Source: Lachnospiraceae bacterium (GTDB lineage Bacteria > Bacillota > Clostridia > Lachnospirales > Lachnospiraceae). From it: a stretch of DNA of 9,902 nt. The stretch is taken from assembly GCA_900755865.1 (NCBI GenBank), contig CAAEHZ010000213.1, positions 1 through 9,902 of the forward strand, given 5' to 3'. How positions within the stretch are numbered: position 1 is the first letter of the stretch; each line of letters begins with the position of its first letter. Below, one piece after another: positions 1 through 7,030 of this stretch. The notes below the pieces were generated by a model. The model searched no databases, had not been told where the DNA came from, and worked only from the letters and a program-made list of their open reading frames with translations. The position numbers and the translations under genes were made by a program.

Positions 1-1447
1 CGTGATATTCGGCGCCCGCCTGTTCATCCAGCCCATTCAGGGAGGGAAGGTTATGGTAGCCGGACTGCATGGTCCAGATTTCATAGCGCTCAGAGGAAAA
101 GGTTTTTGCACAGTAGCTTTCCACGCCGATATCTGCCAGAATGGGGGAACCGTTCTTATACAGGGTCAGGCTGCCGGTATCGTTATGGTTGTGGTTATCG
201 TCATTATCCCCGGCTTTTACCGCAAGGCACAGGCTGTTTCCCCGGGCAATAAAAAGTCCGATGCTGGGATAGAAAATATCCTTGCCGGGCAGCTTTTTCT
301 CTGTGGAAAAGGACATCAGCTCCCGATAGAAAAAGGCATCCGTCAGCCGGTAATAAAGGCTCAGGCGGTAGGTTTCCTCTTCTATAAGCTCTTTTCTGGC
401 GGTCTGGAAATCCTTTGCCGCAAAAAGCATCAGCTCCGGCTGACCGGTGCGCTTTCCGAATAGATATTCCCTGACACCGGCGCGTCCGGCTACGGGAGAA
501 CAGTCCGCAAAGTTGAAATAATATTTTCCTTCTATATGGACATTGACAATATAGGAGGCAATATTTCGGATTTCTTCCAGAGTATAGAGCCGGGTAAAGG
601 CGCCGCCTGTTATCTGATTCAGCAAGTCCGCCGCAGCATCCAGACAGAGTCCCGCCCGTCGGAAATATTGGGCGCCTTCATCACAGCAGCCGTCCTCACC
701 GTAATCCTTTAAAAAGTAATCCAGGCTTCCCGCCGCTTTCTGTAAAACGCTTTTCTGACTCTCGGGGGAACAGCCGGGAACGAGGAAGACGGAGAGCAGG
801 ACATTCTGGGTACACCAGGGTGTCCAGTTGCACATAGGCTCATCACCTTCTCCCATCCACCAGAAATGTTCTTTCAGATAAGGCTCATAAATCCGGTGGG
901 TTAATTCAGAGAAAATCCTTTTGGTAATAAAGGGGCTGATTTCATCCAGTTTTCCCTTTAACAGATAACAGATACAGGCAAGCTGCGCCCCGGTTTCACA
1001 GGCAAACAAATCCAGCACGGGACGGGTGGCATCCGGCAGGATTTCCTGAGGAGTATTTCTGATATAGGAATTATGGGGAGGAAGCTGCCAGCCGCTTTCC
1101 TCGCACAGCACAAAAATGCCGTTGATGATATCATCCAGAAACCGTCCCTTATTTTCCACACATTCTGCCAGAACAAGAGAATTTAAGGCATAGCGGCGCC
1201 CGAAATAGATATCCTCATAGTTTATCCGGTTTCCTGTGCGCCTGAATGCCATGAAATCGGTAGCATGAATGGGAGGATAGGGAAAGCCCAGTACTTTTTC
1301 TCCTTCGGCGATAATTTCCTGTTTCAGGGCTTCCGGCAGGGCTTCATAGGCTTCTCTGTCGGTGGCAGCAGGAAAGGGAGCAAAGGGTAATAAATCTCTG
1401 CCGGAGGAAAGGAAGGCTTCCGCGGCTTCAAGAAAACGCATTTCCAT
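1..1447 (-). CDS. Heparinase II/III-family polysaccharide lyase, cytoplasmic, C-terminus beyond left edge
   Basis: The frame is open from ATG 1447 to the left edge, giving 482 residues where the family usually has about 600-650. Residues 1 to about 370 look like the helical toroid domain, with an NWTPW stretch near 207-211 and the family-like D-G-x-x-D-E-G-x-x-Y pattern at 252-261. The beta-sandwich domain then begins and shows the heparinase II/III hallmark HNHNDTGS (H419, H421, D423), followed by LYKNGSPILADIG and YCAKTF. There is no signal peptide, so it should act in the cytosol. Family enzymes beta-eliminate uronate-containing polysaccharides or oligosaccharides (heparin, chondroitin, alginate); the GH88 gene nearby favours GAG oligosaccharides, by inference. 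ATG 1447 is preferred to the in-frame ATG at 1441 because an AAAGGA site sits about 10 bases upstream of it. The gap to the araC remnant is only 5 bases, implying one operon. The family call is firm; the substrate is not. Confidence 0.9.
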   Translation of the reverse strand, partial: MEMRFLEAAEAFLSSGRDLLPFAPFPAATDREAYEALPEALKQEIIAEGEKVLGFPYPPIHATDFMAFRRTGNRINYEDIYFGRRYALNSLVLAECVENKGRFLDDIINGIFVLCEESGWQLPPHNSYIRNTPQEILPDATRPVLDLFACETGAQLACICYLLKGKLDEISPFITKRIFSELTHRIYEPYLKEHFWWMGEGDEPMCNWTPWCTQNVLLSVFLVPGCSPESQKSVLQKAAGSLDYFLKDYGEDGCCDEGAQYFRRAGLCLDAAADLLNQITGGAFTRLYTLEEIRNIASYIVNVHIEGKYYFNFADCSPVAGRAGVREYLFGKRTGQPELMLFAAKDFQTARKELIEEETYRLSLYYRLTDAFFYRELMSFSTEKKLPGKDIFYPSIGLFIARGNSLCLAVKAGDNDDNHNHNDTGSLTLYKNGSPILADIGVESYCAKTFSSERYEIWTMQSGYHNLPSLNGLDEQAGAEYH

Positions 1448-1452
1448 AGGTT

Positions 1453-1662
1453 TCAGGTCCTTTCTGAAATATATTTTCCGTTGATATAATCGGTGGGGGA
1501 AACCCCTTCCACCTTCTTAAATACCTTACTGAAATAAAAGGAGCTTTCATAGCCCAGCTTTTCCGCGATTTCGTAAACCTTTAAGTTATCCTCGTCCAGA
1601 AGCCGTTTTGCCTCGGCAATCTTGCACTGATTGATATATTCGGAAAAGCCGGAAACTCGCAA
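1453..1662 (-). pseudogene. AraC-family regulator, C-terminal HTH remnant (5' end deleted)
   Basis: About 65 residues read as the end of an AraC/XylS DNA-binding domain: FSEYINQCKIAEAKRLL is the linker helix, followed by the second helix-turn-helix VYEIAEKLGYESSFYFSKVF and the terminal FKKVEGVSPTDYI signature. A complete domain needs about 100 residues and a complete regulator about 280 or more. Here the ligand-sensing part and the first helix-turn-helix are missing, and the homology stops abruptly at the palindromic repeat that begins around 1657-1663. The only available start is a TTG that belongs to the junction. It lies 5 bases upstream of the lyase gene, and the lyase ribosome binding site overlaps its last codons, so the original arrangement was probably araC-lyase in one operon. 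It should be non-functional, since one half-domain rarely binds DNA alone. An alternative is that the 5' part lies elsewhere through rearrangement. Confidence 0.88.
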
Positions 1663-1773
1663 ATTCGCGCTGTCGCGCTTATTACCCTGCTGTCGCAGGG
1701 CATTTGCTCGTTAATAGCGCAAGAAAAACAAATATCGCCTTCGGCGCTGCTTGTTTTTCTTTTGCGCTTATTA
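1657..1773. repeat. Composite palindromic repeat element (three hairpins)
   Basis: Three consecutive inverted repeats are visible. Hairpin 1 is GCGC (1667-1670), loop TGTC, GCGC (1675-1678). Hairpin 2 is CCCTGC (1685-1690), loop TGTC, GCAGGG (1695-1700). Hairpin 3 is an arm of about 15-20 bases (about 1712-1731) pairing with 1751-1773, including GAAAAACAA with TTGTTTTTC and GCGC with GCGC, around an inner CGCC-TTC-GGCG. Hairpins 1 and 2 share the core GCTGTCGC. Outer arms TAATAGCGC and GCGCTTATTA recur around modules 2 and 3, and GCAAAT (1659-1664) can pair with ATTTGC (1702-1707). It encodes nothing. It looks like a dispersed REP- or MITE-like unit, but one copy cannot prove dispersal. It separates the araC stump from the permease stump. 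Confidence 0.75.
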
Positions 1774-1774
1774 C

Positions 1775-1783
1775 ATTATACCA
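1775..1783 (-). promoter_or_regulatory. Possible extended -10 promoter pointing at the palindromic element and araC stump
   Basis: On the minus strand the sequence reads TGGTATAAT, an extended -10 with a consensus hexamer. The bases about 17 upstream are C-rich and give no recognisable -35. It would transcribe through the palindromic element into the araC remnant and the lyase gene, so it could be the promoter that still expresses the lyase. It may be the surviving araC promoter or a chance match; I see no further support. Confidence 0.4.
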
Positions 1784-1851
1784 TGTTTTGGGGGCGGGGG
1801 AAAGGCATGGGGGAAAGAATGAGAAAAAGTGAATGAAAGTATAAGATTTAC

Positions 1852-2224
1852 ATGGTTATCTATCTGGCAGGACTTCAGGGAATTTCCGCGGAGCTGTACG
1901 AGGCGGCAAGTCTGGACGGAGCGGGAACCTGGAACAAGTTCCGCTATGTGACATGGCCCCAGCTTTCCTCTACTACCTTTTTTTGTGGTTGTCATGCTGA
2001 CAATCAACTGCTTTAAGGTGTATGATATTGCTATTATGTTGGCGGGCGGCGGCAGCGGAGAGCTGACTACTTCTGCTACGGTACTGGTATATTATATCTA
2101 CCAGAAAGCCTTTATCGACTGGAATCTGGGATACTCCAGCGCAGTTGCCATGGTGCTGTTTGCCATGGTACTGATTGTAACCATTATCCAGTTCAGAGGC
2201 CAGGCAAGAAGAGAGAGAGCATAA
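1852..2224 (+). pseudogene. MalF-type sugar ABC transporter permease, 3' remnant with frameshift
   Basis: Two overlapping frames together encode the last roughly 120 residues of a carbohydrate ABC permease (binding-protein-dependent transport inner-membrane component). Frame one (from ATG 1852) gives [20 protein letters not shown] and the EAA cytoplasmic loop ([14 protein letters not shown]), the site that docks on the ATPase. At a run of seven T (1978-1984) the frame shifts: six T would join frame one to the continuation [18 protein letters not shown] (from 1985), which runs to the stop at 2222-2224. As written, frame one ends soon after the T run. The N-terminal half and first transmembrane segments of a protein of about 290 residues are absent; an in-frame TGA lies at 1834-1836. 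It was presumably the first permease of a sugar importer with the gene at 3061. The T-run shift could be a sequencing error, but the 5' truncation could not be explained that way. Confidence 0.9.
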
Positions 2225-2249
2225 GACCCCCGCAGGAAAGGGCAAAAAA

Positions 2250-3038
2250 ATGACATTATCACTGAAAGTAATTGACAGAAACGGCAACACAATCTATGTG
2301 GCAAACGGAGAGGATTTTGTAGACTTGGTATGTATGCGTACCTACGAGGAAGGGGACAGAATTGAACTGACCTGTTCCGGGAAGAACTGCTATCTTCGCT
2401 GGCAGGTAGACGATGCCATGGGAGCAGCCTTTGTATACATAACGGAAAAGACAGTTTCCTACCAGATTCCCTTCGGAGAGAAGAGAATCAGCTGCTCCCC
2501 CAAGCTGTTTTACGGGGACAGACATTATCTGTACGCGGAGGCGGCAAGGGAGGATGAAATCAGATGCTATCGCAATCTTGCCTTAAATCCGGCAGACCAG
2601 CATTGTGATGTACCCTGTTTCCCCCACGCGACAGCAAATGTGGAAACAAGAGGAGAAGCGGTATTTGAGGCGAAAAACGCCATTGACGGTGTAAGAGCCA
2701 ACTTGTCCCATGGACAGTGGCCCTATGAATCCTGGGGAATCAATAAACAGGATGATGCTTTGATGCGGGTGGATTTCGGTCGGATGGTAAAAACGGATAA
2801 AATCGTTTTATATACCCGTTCTGATTTCCCTCACGACAACTGGTGGGTGCAGGTGACAATTTCCTTTTCGGACGGTACCCAGATGGATTTCCCTCTGGAA
2901 AAATCCAATACAGGGCATGTCCTTACTTTCCCGGAAAAGGAAACCTCATGGGTGGAATTAAGTAATTTAAAGAAGGCAGACGACCCTTCTCCCTTCCCCG
3001 CATTAAGCCAGATAGAGGTTTATGGAAGAAATGTTTGA
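2250..3038 (+). CDS. Discoidin-like (F5/8 type C-like) carbohydrate-binding protein, cytosolic
   Basis: A 262-residue protein with start ATG 2250, preceded by AGGAAAGG about 9 bases upstream. Residues 1 to about 105 form a beta-rich N-terminal part I do not recognise. Residues about 110-262 resemble a discoidin or F5/8 type C galactose-binding-like fold: AKNAIDG near 141-147, the LMRVDFGR strand near 171-178, KIVLYTRSDFPHDNWW at 184-199, VTISFSDG, and the closing SQIEVYGR. Such domains usually bind sugars on secreted enzymes, yet there is no signal peptide or membrane segment here. It lies between the two permease genes, 25 bases after the first and 22 before the second, so it was co-transcribed with the transporter. 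It appears intact, unlike its neighbours. Its role is unknown; binding of imported oligosaccharide or an enzymatic function are both possible but unsupported. Confidence 0.7.
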   Translation: MTLSLKVIDRNGNTIYVANGEDFVDLVCMRTYEEGDRIELTCSGKNCYLRWQVDDAMGAAFVYITEKTVSYQIPFGEKRISCSPKLFYGDRHYLYAEAAREDEIRCYRNLALNPADQHCDVPCFPHATANVETRGEAVFEAKNAIDGVRANLSHGQWPYESWGINKQDDALMRVDFGRMVKTDKIVLYTRSDFPHDNWWVQVTISFSDGTQMDFPLEKSNTGHVLTFPEKETSWVELSNLKKADDPSPFPALSQIEVYGRNV

Positions 3039-3060
3039 ATGAACTGAATGGAGGATTCGT

Positions 3061-3814
3061 ATGAGGTCAGCACATAAAAAGGCAGTTTTAGGCAAGGTAA
3101 TCGTATATGTGATTTTGATTTTAATTGCATTGATTATGATTATTCCCCTTCCTGTGGATGTTATCTGCATCCATTAAGAGTGACAGGGAGGTTTTCCAGA
3201 TGAATCCCTTTGTATTCATTCCGGAAAATCCCAGATGGAGTAATTATGTGGATATCTGGACAAAGATTCCTTTTGCAAAACTGCATTTCCGCCATAAGAA
3301 CGGACTGTTCCTCGCTTATATTGCCACAATCGCTATGCCCTGGCAGGTATACATGGTGCCTCAGTTCATCATGATGCGTAAGATGGGGCTGAATGACAAG
3401 CTGCTGGCAATTATCTGCTTACAGGCATTTTCCGCCTTCGGCGTGTTTATGATGAAGCAGTTTTATGAGGGGATTCCAGACGATTTGTGTGAGGCGGCAA
3501 GAATTGACGGTATGAGCGAGTACAGGATTTATTCCAGTATTATGCTTCCCCTGTCGAAGCCGGCGCTGTCCACGCTGACAATCTTTACCTTTGTGGCAAC
3601 CTGGAACGATTATCTCGGACCTTTGATTTATCTGAAAACCCAGGAGAAAAAGACAATCCAGCTTGGATTAAAGATGTTTATCAGCCAGTATTCTTCTGAT
3701 TATGGTTTAATTATGGCGGGTTCTGTGTTATCCTTAATTCCGGTACTGATTGTATTTCTGATTTTGCAGAAGTACTTTGTGGAAGGGGTAGCTTCCACGG
3801 GATTAAAGGGCTGA
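3061..3814 (+). pseudogene. MalG-type sugar ABC transporter permease, frameshifted and internally deleted
   Basis: ATG 3061 has GGAGG 6 bases upstream and opens MRSAHKKAVLGKV plus the first membrane segment, but this frame stops at 3175-3177. One surplus C at 3151-3152 accounts for the shift: removing it gives the family sequence IPLLWMLSASIKSDRE and continues to 3814. A second lesion is an apparent in-frame loss near 3270-3285: the text runs from DIWTKIPFAK straight into LHFRHKNGLFLAYI. Family members normally have about 30-35 residues between these, containing the second membrane helix and the AYAFA motif. The repaired product would be about 250 residues against the usual 275-285. The rest is well conserved: MPWQVYMVPQF, the EAA loop EAARIDGMSEYRIY, and the C-terminal EGVASTGLKG typical of these permeases. 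It is the partner of the remnant at 1852 and should be non-functional. Confidence 0.88.
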
Positions 3815-3838
3815 TTTGCCCGGAACGGAGAGTGTGCT

Positions 3839-5008
3839 ATGGCTATAAGATTTGAGGGTTATCCGGAGATAACCAAAGAGGAAATTAACAAGGCGCTGGA
3901 TTTCTGCAACCGGCAGATACTGCATATTTTACCGGAATTTACGGATAAATTCCAGCAGGCATACAGTGTGGACGGTTTTTATCCGCCGATAGAAAACGTG
4001 GACTGGACAACAGGCTTCTGGACCGGGGAAATCTGGCTTGCCTATGAGTATTCCCATGATGAGAGGCTTTTAAAGGCGGCGCAGGTACAGGTACACGATT
4101 TTAAGAACCGGATTGATAAGAAGATTTCCGTAGACCATCACGATATGGGCTTTCTGTATTCCCCTTCCTGTGTGGCAGCCTATAAGCTGACGGGAAATGA
4201 AGAGGGAAAAGAGGCGGCAATCAAGGCGGCAGACCAGCTTATCAGCAGATATCAGCCGAAGGGAAAATTTATTCAGGCGTGGGGTTCCATGGATGCACCG
4301 GAAAATTATCGTCTGATTATTGACTGCCTGTTAAACCTCCCTCTGCTTTACTGGGCAAGCGAGGAAACGGGGGATAAAAAATACCGGGAGATTGCGGAGA
4401 ATCATATTCATACCGCAGTGGCGAATGTTATCAGAGAGGATTATTCCACCTGGCATACCTTTTTCTTCAACCGGGAAACCGGGGCGCCGGACCACGGGGC
4501 AACCTGTCAGGGATACCGGGACGGTTCCGCCTGGGCAAGAGGACAGGCATGGGGTGTGTACGGACTGGCGCTGGCTTATAAGTATACCCGCAGGGCGGAA
4601 TATATTGACCTGTTTAAGCATGTGACGGAATATTTTTTGAACCACCTTCCCAAGGATTTGATTCCCTTCTGGGATTTGGAATTTACGGACGGGGATGACC
4701 AGCCGAGAGATTCTTCTTCCGCCTCCATTGCAGCCTGCGGCATGCTGGAAATGAGCAAGTATCTGCCGGAGGAAGAGGCAGCCTACTATCAGAGCATTGT
4801 GGCGAAGCTGATGAAATCCCTGTATGATAATTACGCGGTAAAGGATATGACAAAATCAAACGGACTGGTGCTTCACAGCACCTACTCCAACCATTCTCCC
4901 TATAATACCTGCAACCATTATGGGGTGGATGAGTGTAACGCATGGGGCGATTACTTCTATATGGAGGCTCTCACCAGAATGAGTAAGGACTGGGAGCTGT
5001 ACTGGTAG
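3839..5008 (+). CDS. ugl: GH88 unsaturated glucuronyl hydrolase
   Basis: This 389-residue protein matches the GH88 unsaturated glucuronyl hydrolase family in length (Bacillus enzyme about 377) and along its whole sequence. These cytosolic enzymes remove the 4,5-unsaturated uronic acid from lyase-produced GAG or related disaccharides by hydrating the double bond. The two catalytic acidic residues expected from the family (Asp88 and Asp149 in the Bacillus enzyme) fall at about D102 in VDHHDMGF and D162 in IDCLLNLPLLYWAS. The +1-side motif HGATCQGYRDGSAWARGQAW spans 219-238 and the C-terminal NACNAWGDYF-like region reads ECNAWGDYFYMEAL. The barrel appears complete, with no signal peptide. A GGAG lies about 9 bases before ATG 3839. 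It is the last gene of the transporter operon, 24 bases after permease 2, and is followed by a terminator. It is intact although the importer genes upstream are broken. Confidence 0.93.
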   Translation: MAIRFEGYPEITKEEINKALDFCNRQILHILPEFTDKFQQAYSVDGFYPPIENVDWTTGFWTGEIWLAYEYSHDERLLKAAQVQVHDFKNRIDKKISVDHHDMGFLYSPSCVAAYKLTGNEEGKEAAIKAADQLISRYQPKGKFIQAWGSMDAPENYRLIIDCLLNLPLLYWASEETGDKKYREIAENHIHTAVANVIREDYSTWHTFFFNRETGAPDHGATCQGYRDGSAWARGQAWGVYGLALAYKYTRRAEYIDLFKHVTEYFLNHLPKDLIPFWDLEFTDGDDQPRDSSSASIAACGMLEMSKYLPEEEAAYYQSIVAKLMKSLYDNYAVKDMTKSNGLVLHSTYSNHSPYNTCNHYGVDECNAWGDYFYMEALTRMSKDWELYW

Positions 5009-5017
5009 GAAAGAAAG

Positions 5018-5061
5018 CGGACAATCACGAAAACGAGGGTTTTTGTGACTGTCCGTTTTTT
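5018..5061 (+). terminator. Intrinsic terminator of the GH88 operon
   Basis: A 17-base arm (5018-5034) pairs with 5039-5055 around the loop GAGG, with one A-C mismatch and one G-U pair, followed by six T (5056-5061). It begins 9 bases after the GH88 stop codon and closes the plus-strand operon, separating it from the chemoreceptor gene. Confidence 0.93.
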
Positions 5062-5145
5062 CTCCTTTAACGACAAAAAATTGTGTAATTTTGCAAAATA
5101 GGACTTTCGGACAGGTGCTTTTATAGTGCAAATTGCGAAAATATA

Positions 5146-5154
5146 TGCTATAAT
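5146..5154 (+). promoter_or_regulatory. Extended -10 promoter for the chemoreceptor gene
   Basis: TGCTATAAT is a consensus extended -10 box located 70 bases before the chemoreceptor start. No good -35 lies 17 bases upstream (GTGCAA). I see no flagellar-sigma-type GCCGATAA box, so housekeeping sigma is the simplest reading. Transcription would start near 5161, giving a leader of about 60 bases that contains the inverted repeats at 5172-5209. Confidence 0.65.
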
Positions 5155-5171
5155 AAATGCAAAAGAAAAAA

Positions 5172-5209
5172 GTAGCTGCAATGCAGGAAAGCGAGCCGCG
5201 AAGCAGTAC
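5172..5209 (+). promoter_or_regulatory. Compact structured 5' leader of the chemoreceptor gene
   Basis: GTA plus CTGC (5172-5179) can pair with GCAG plus TAC (5203-5209), with G5175 bulged. Inside, CTGC (5176-5179) can instead pair with the nearer GCAG (5183-5186) around AAT, and GCG (5191-5193) with CGC (5197-5199). The two copies of GCAG therefore compete for one CTGC. The string CAA, GGAAA, CCGCGAAGC loosely recalls the order of conserved segments in the first half of GEMM (c-di-GMP-I) aptamers, but the exact consensus and the P3 stem are absent. It sits immediately before the AAGGAGAGGG ribosome binding site. Base pairing is seen; a regulatory role is inference. Confidence 0.35.
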
Positions 5210-5223
5210 AAAGGAGAGGGATT

Positions 5224-6933
5224 ATGAAAGAGCGAAGAATTGGAATGATGACGAGGTTAATTAGTATGATTTTCCTGCCGGTGCTGGTTATCACGGGAGT
5301 GGCAATGGTGATGGCGTGGAACAGCCTTTCAACAGGATTGGAGAAGGAAGCGCTGCATGGCATGGAGCTGCTTGCCCGGGCGGTAGCGGGAAGCTACGAT
5401 TCTCTGGAGGGAGAATACCGGGTAGAGGGTGACACTCTTTTTAAGGGGGATACCAATCTTTCTGAAAGTCTGGGGAAGATGGACCTTTTTGTAAAGGGAA
5501 CGGATGCGGAGGTAACACTTTTTTACGGGGATACAAGATACCTGACAACCCTGGCGGATGCACAGGGGCAGCGGGTAACCGGAACGAAGGCAGACGAGAA
5601 GGTATGGAGCGTGGTAAAGACCGGCGAGGTATATCAGCAGCCCGGGCTTGCGATTGCGGCAACAGGTCTGACCTATACAGCCTTTTATGTGCCCCTTCAT
5701 GATGAAGCAGGAAATGTTGTGGGCATGATTTTTGCGGGTGAGCCGAGTGCGGATATTGAAAGCTTTATTCAGAAGCAGACAACGCGGGTAGTCGGGGTAA
5801 TAATTGTGCTGGCAATTCTTGCACTGATTCTTGGCACTGTGGAATCTGCAAGCATTGCCCATAAGATTGTAGAAGCAAAGAATGTTCTGCTTCGGATGGC
5901 AGAGGGACATCTGGATATCCAGGTCAGCGAAAAGCTTTTAAGCCGCAGGGATGAAATCGGAGATATGGGCAGAGCGGAGCATAGTCTGGTAAAGGTTCTG
6001 TATGAGATTGTCACGAATCTGCAGTCTGCATCCCAGGAGTTATTTGAAACAGGAAGCAAGATGGACAGCATGGCAGCCTCCAGCAGCAATGCAACGGATG
6101 AAATCAGCCGTGCGGTAAACGATATTTCCAAAGGTGCGGTATCCCAGGCAGAGGAAATTGAGTCCGCTTCCTCTGAAATTTCCTCTATGGGTGAGCTGAT
6201 TGGAAAGATTGCAGAACAGGCAGGTTCACTGGCAAGAGAAGCAGAAAATATGAGTGAAGCAGGAGATGCTTCCGCGGCTACCATGGGAGATTTGAGCAAC
6301 TCCAACGATAGGACAACGGCAGCCATTACCAGAATCGGCGAACAAATCCGGCTGACGGATGAATCTATCCGGAAAATCAGTGAGGCAACGGAGCTGATTA
6401 CCAATATTGCTTCCCAGACAAATCTGTTGTCCCTGAATGCGTCCATTGAGTCTGCCCGGGCAGGAGAAGCGGGCAGAGGCTTCGCAGTTGTGGCAACGGA
6501 GATTCAGAAGCTGGCAGTGCAGTCCAATGATGCGGCAGTGGAAATCCAGCAGATTATCAATACTCTGCAGACAGAATCGGCAAAGACTGTGGAAGAAATG
6601 CAGAATGCAGAGGGACTTGTAAAAGAGCAGCAGGGAAAGCTGGATGAAACAAAGGTCAGGTTCAAGGCAGTAAACAGTGGTATTGAGGTATCCAAGAGCG
6701 GTACAGAGCAGATAAGAAAGTCAGCAGATTCCTGTAATAATGCCCGGGCAACGGTTATGGATGTTATTTCCAACCTGTCCGCTATTTCCGAGGAAAATGC
6801 GGCATCCTCCGAAGAAACAACCGCATCCATGGAGGAGTTGAATGCAACAATTAACCTTCTGGCAGAGGAAGCCGGAAATCTGAAGAAGATTTCTCAGGGA
6901 CTGAATGATGATATGAAGTTTTTCCTTGTGTAA
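5224..6933 (+). CDS. Methyl-accepting chemotaxis protein, sCache-HAMP type
   Basis: A 569-residue transmembrane chemoreceptor. After a short basic N-terminus, membrane helix 1 covers about 13-32. The extracellular ligand-binding domain (about 33-185) has the single-Cache pattern [48 protein letters not shown]. Helix 2 is about 188-208 and a HAMP domain about 209-262 ([21 protein letters not shown]). The signalling coiled coil fills 265-569, with the highly conserved hairpin tip [20 protein letters not shown] and [21 protein letters not shown] (about 392-431), which contacts CheA and CheW. The C-terminus KFFLV carries no CheR-binding NWETF-type pentapeptide. AAGGAGAGGG precedes ATG 5224. It has its own promoter after the GH88 terminator, so sensing of GAG sugars is only a positional guess. 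The ligand cannot be read from the sequence. Confidence 0.95.
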   Translation: MKERRIGMMTRLISMIFLPVLVITGVAMVMAWNSLSTGLEKEALHGMELLARAVAGSYDSLEGEYRVEGDTLFKGDTNLSESLGKMDLFVKGTDAEVTLFYGDTRYLTTLADAQGQRVTGTKADEKVWSVVKTGEVYQQPGLAIAATGLTYTAFYVPLHDEAGNVVGMIFAGEPSADIESFIQKQTTRVVGVIIVLAILALILGTVESASIAHKIVEAKNVLLRMAEGHLDIQVSEKLLSRRDEIGDMGRAEHSLVKVLYEIVTNLQSASQELFETGSKMDSMAASSSNATDEISRAVNDISKGAVSQAEEIESASSEISSMGELIGKIAEQAGSLAREAENMSEAGDASAATMGDLSNSNDRTTAAITRIGEQIRLTDESIRKISEATELITNIASQTNLLSLNASIESARAGEAGRGFAVVATEIQKLAVQSNDAAVEIQQIINTLQTESAKTVEEMQNAEGLVKEQQGKLDETKVRFKAVNSGIEVSKSGTEQIRKSADSCNNARATVMDVISNLSAISEENAASSEETTASMEELNATINLLAEEAGNLKKISQGLNDDMKFFLV

Positions 6934-6989
6934 GGCATCCAGTGAAACTGATTTCTGCAAAAGGGGTACCCAAAATAGAAGATTTGGAT

Positions 6990-6995
6990 TATAAT
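6990..6995 (+). promoter_or_regulatory. Possible -10 box for mecA
   Basis: A consensus TATAAT lies 35 bases before the mecA start in the 97-base gap after the chemoreceptor gene. No recognisable -35 or extended TG is present, and I see no terminator after the chemoreceptor gene, so read-through is equally possible. Confidence 0.4.
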
Positions 6996-7030
6996 GAAAG
7001 GAAATCAAAAGGAAAGGTACAGGTGCAGAA

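Noticed and set aside
2..463. Plus-strand open frame of 153 codons
   Set aside because: It lies opposite the heparinase II/III-family gene, whose minus-strand frame carries clear family motifs; this is a shadow.
1657..1773. CRISPR array or intrinsic terminator
   Set aside because: No regularly spaced direct repeats with unique spacers, and the hairpins lie between two 5'-truncated stumps facing outward, not after gene ends; a palindromic repeat fits better.
1955..2010. Programmed frameshift at the T run in permease 1
   Set aside because: Sugar ABC permeases are not known to use programmed frameshifting, and the gene already lacks its 5' half, so a mutation or sequencing error is simpler.
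5329..6446. Two long minus-strand frames (193 and 225 codons) opposite the chemoreceptor gene
   Set aside because: Antisense to a fully conserved MCP coding sequence, with no recognisable protein family; the serine- and isoleucine-rich text reflects the coiled-coil codons read backwards.
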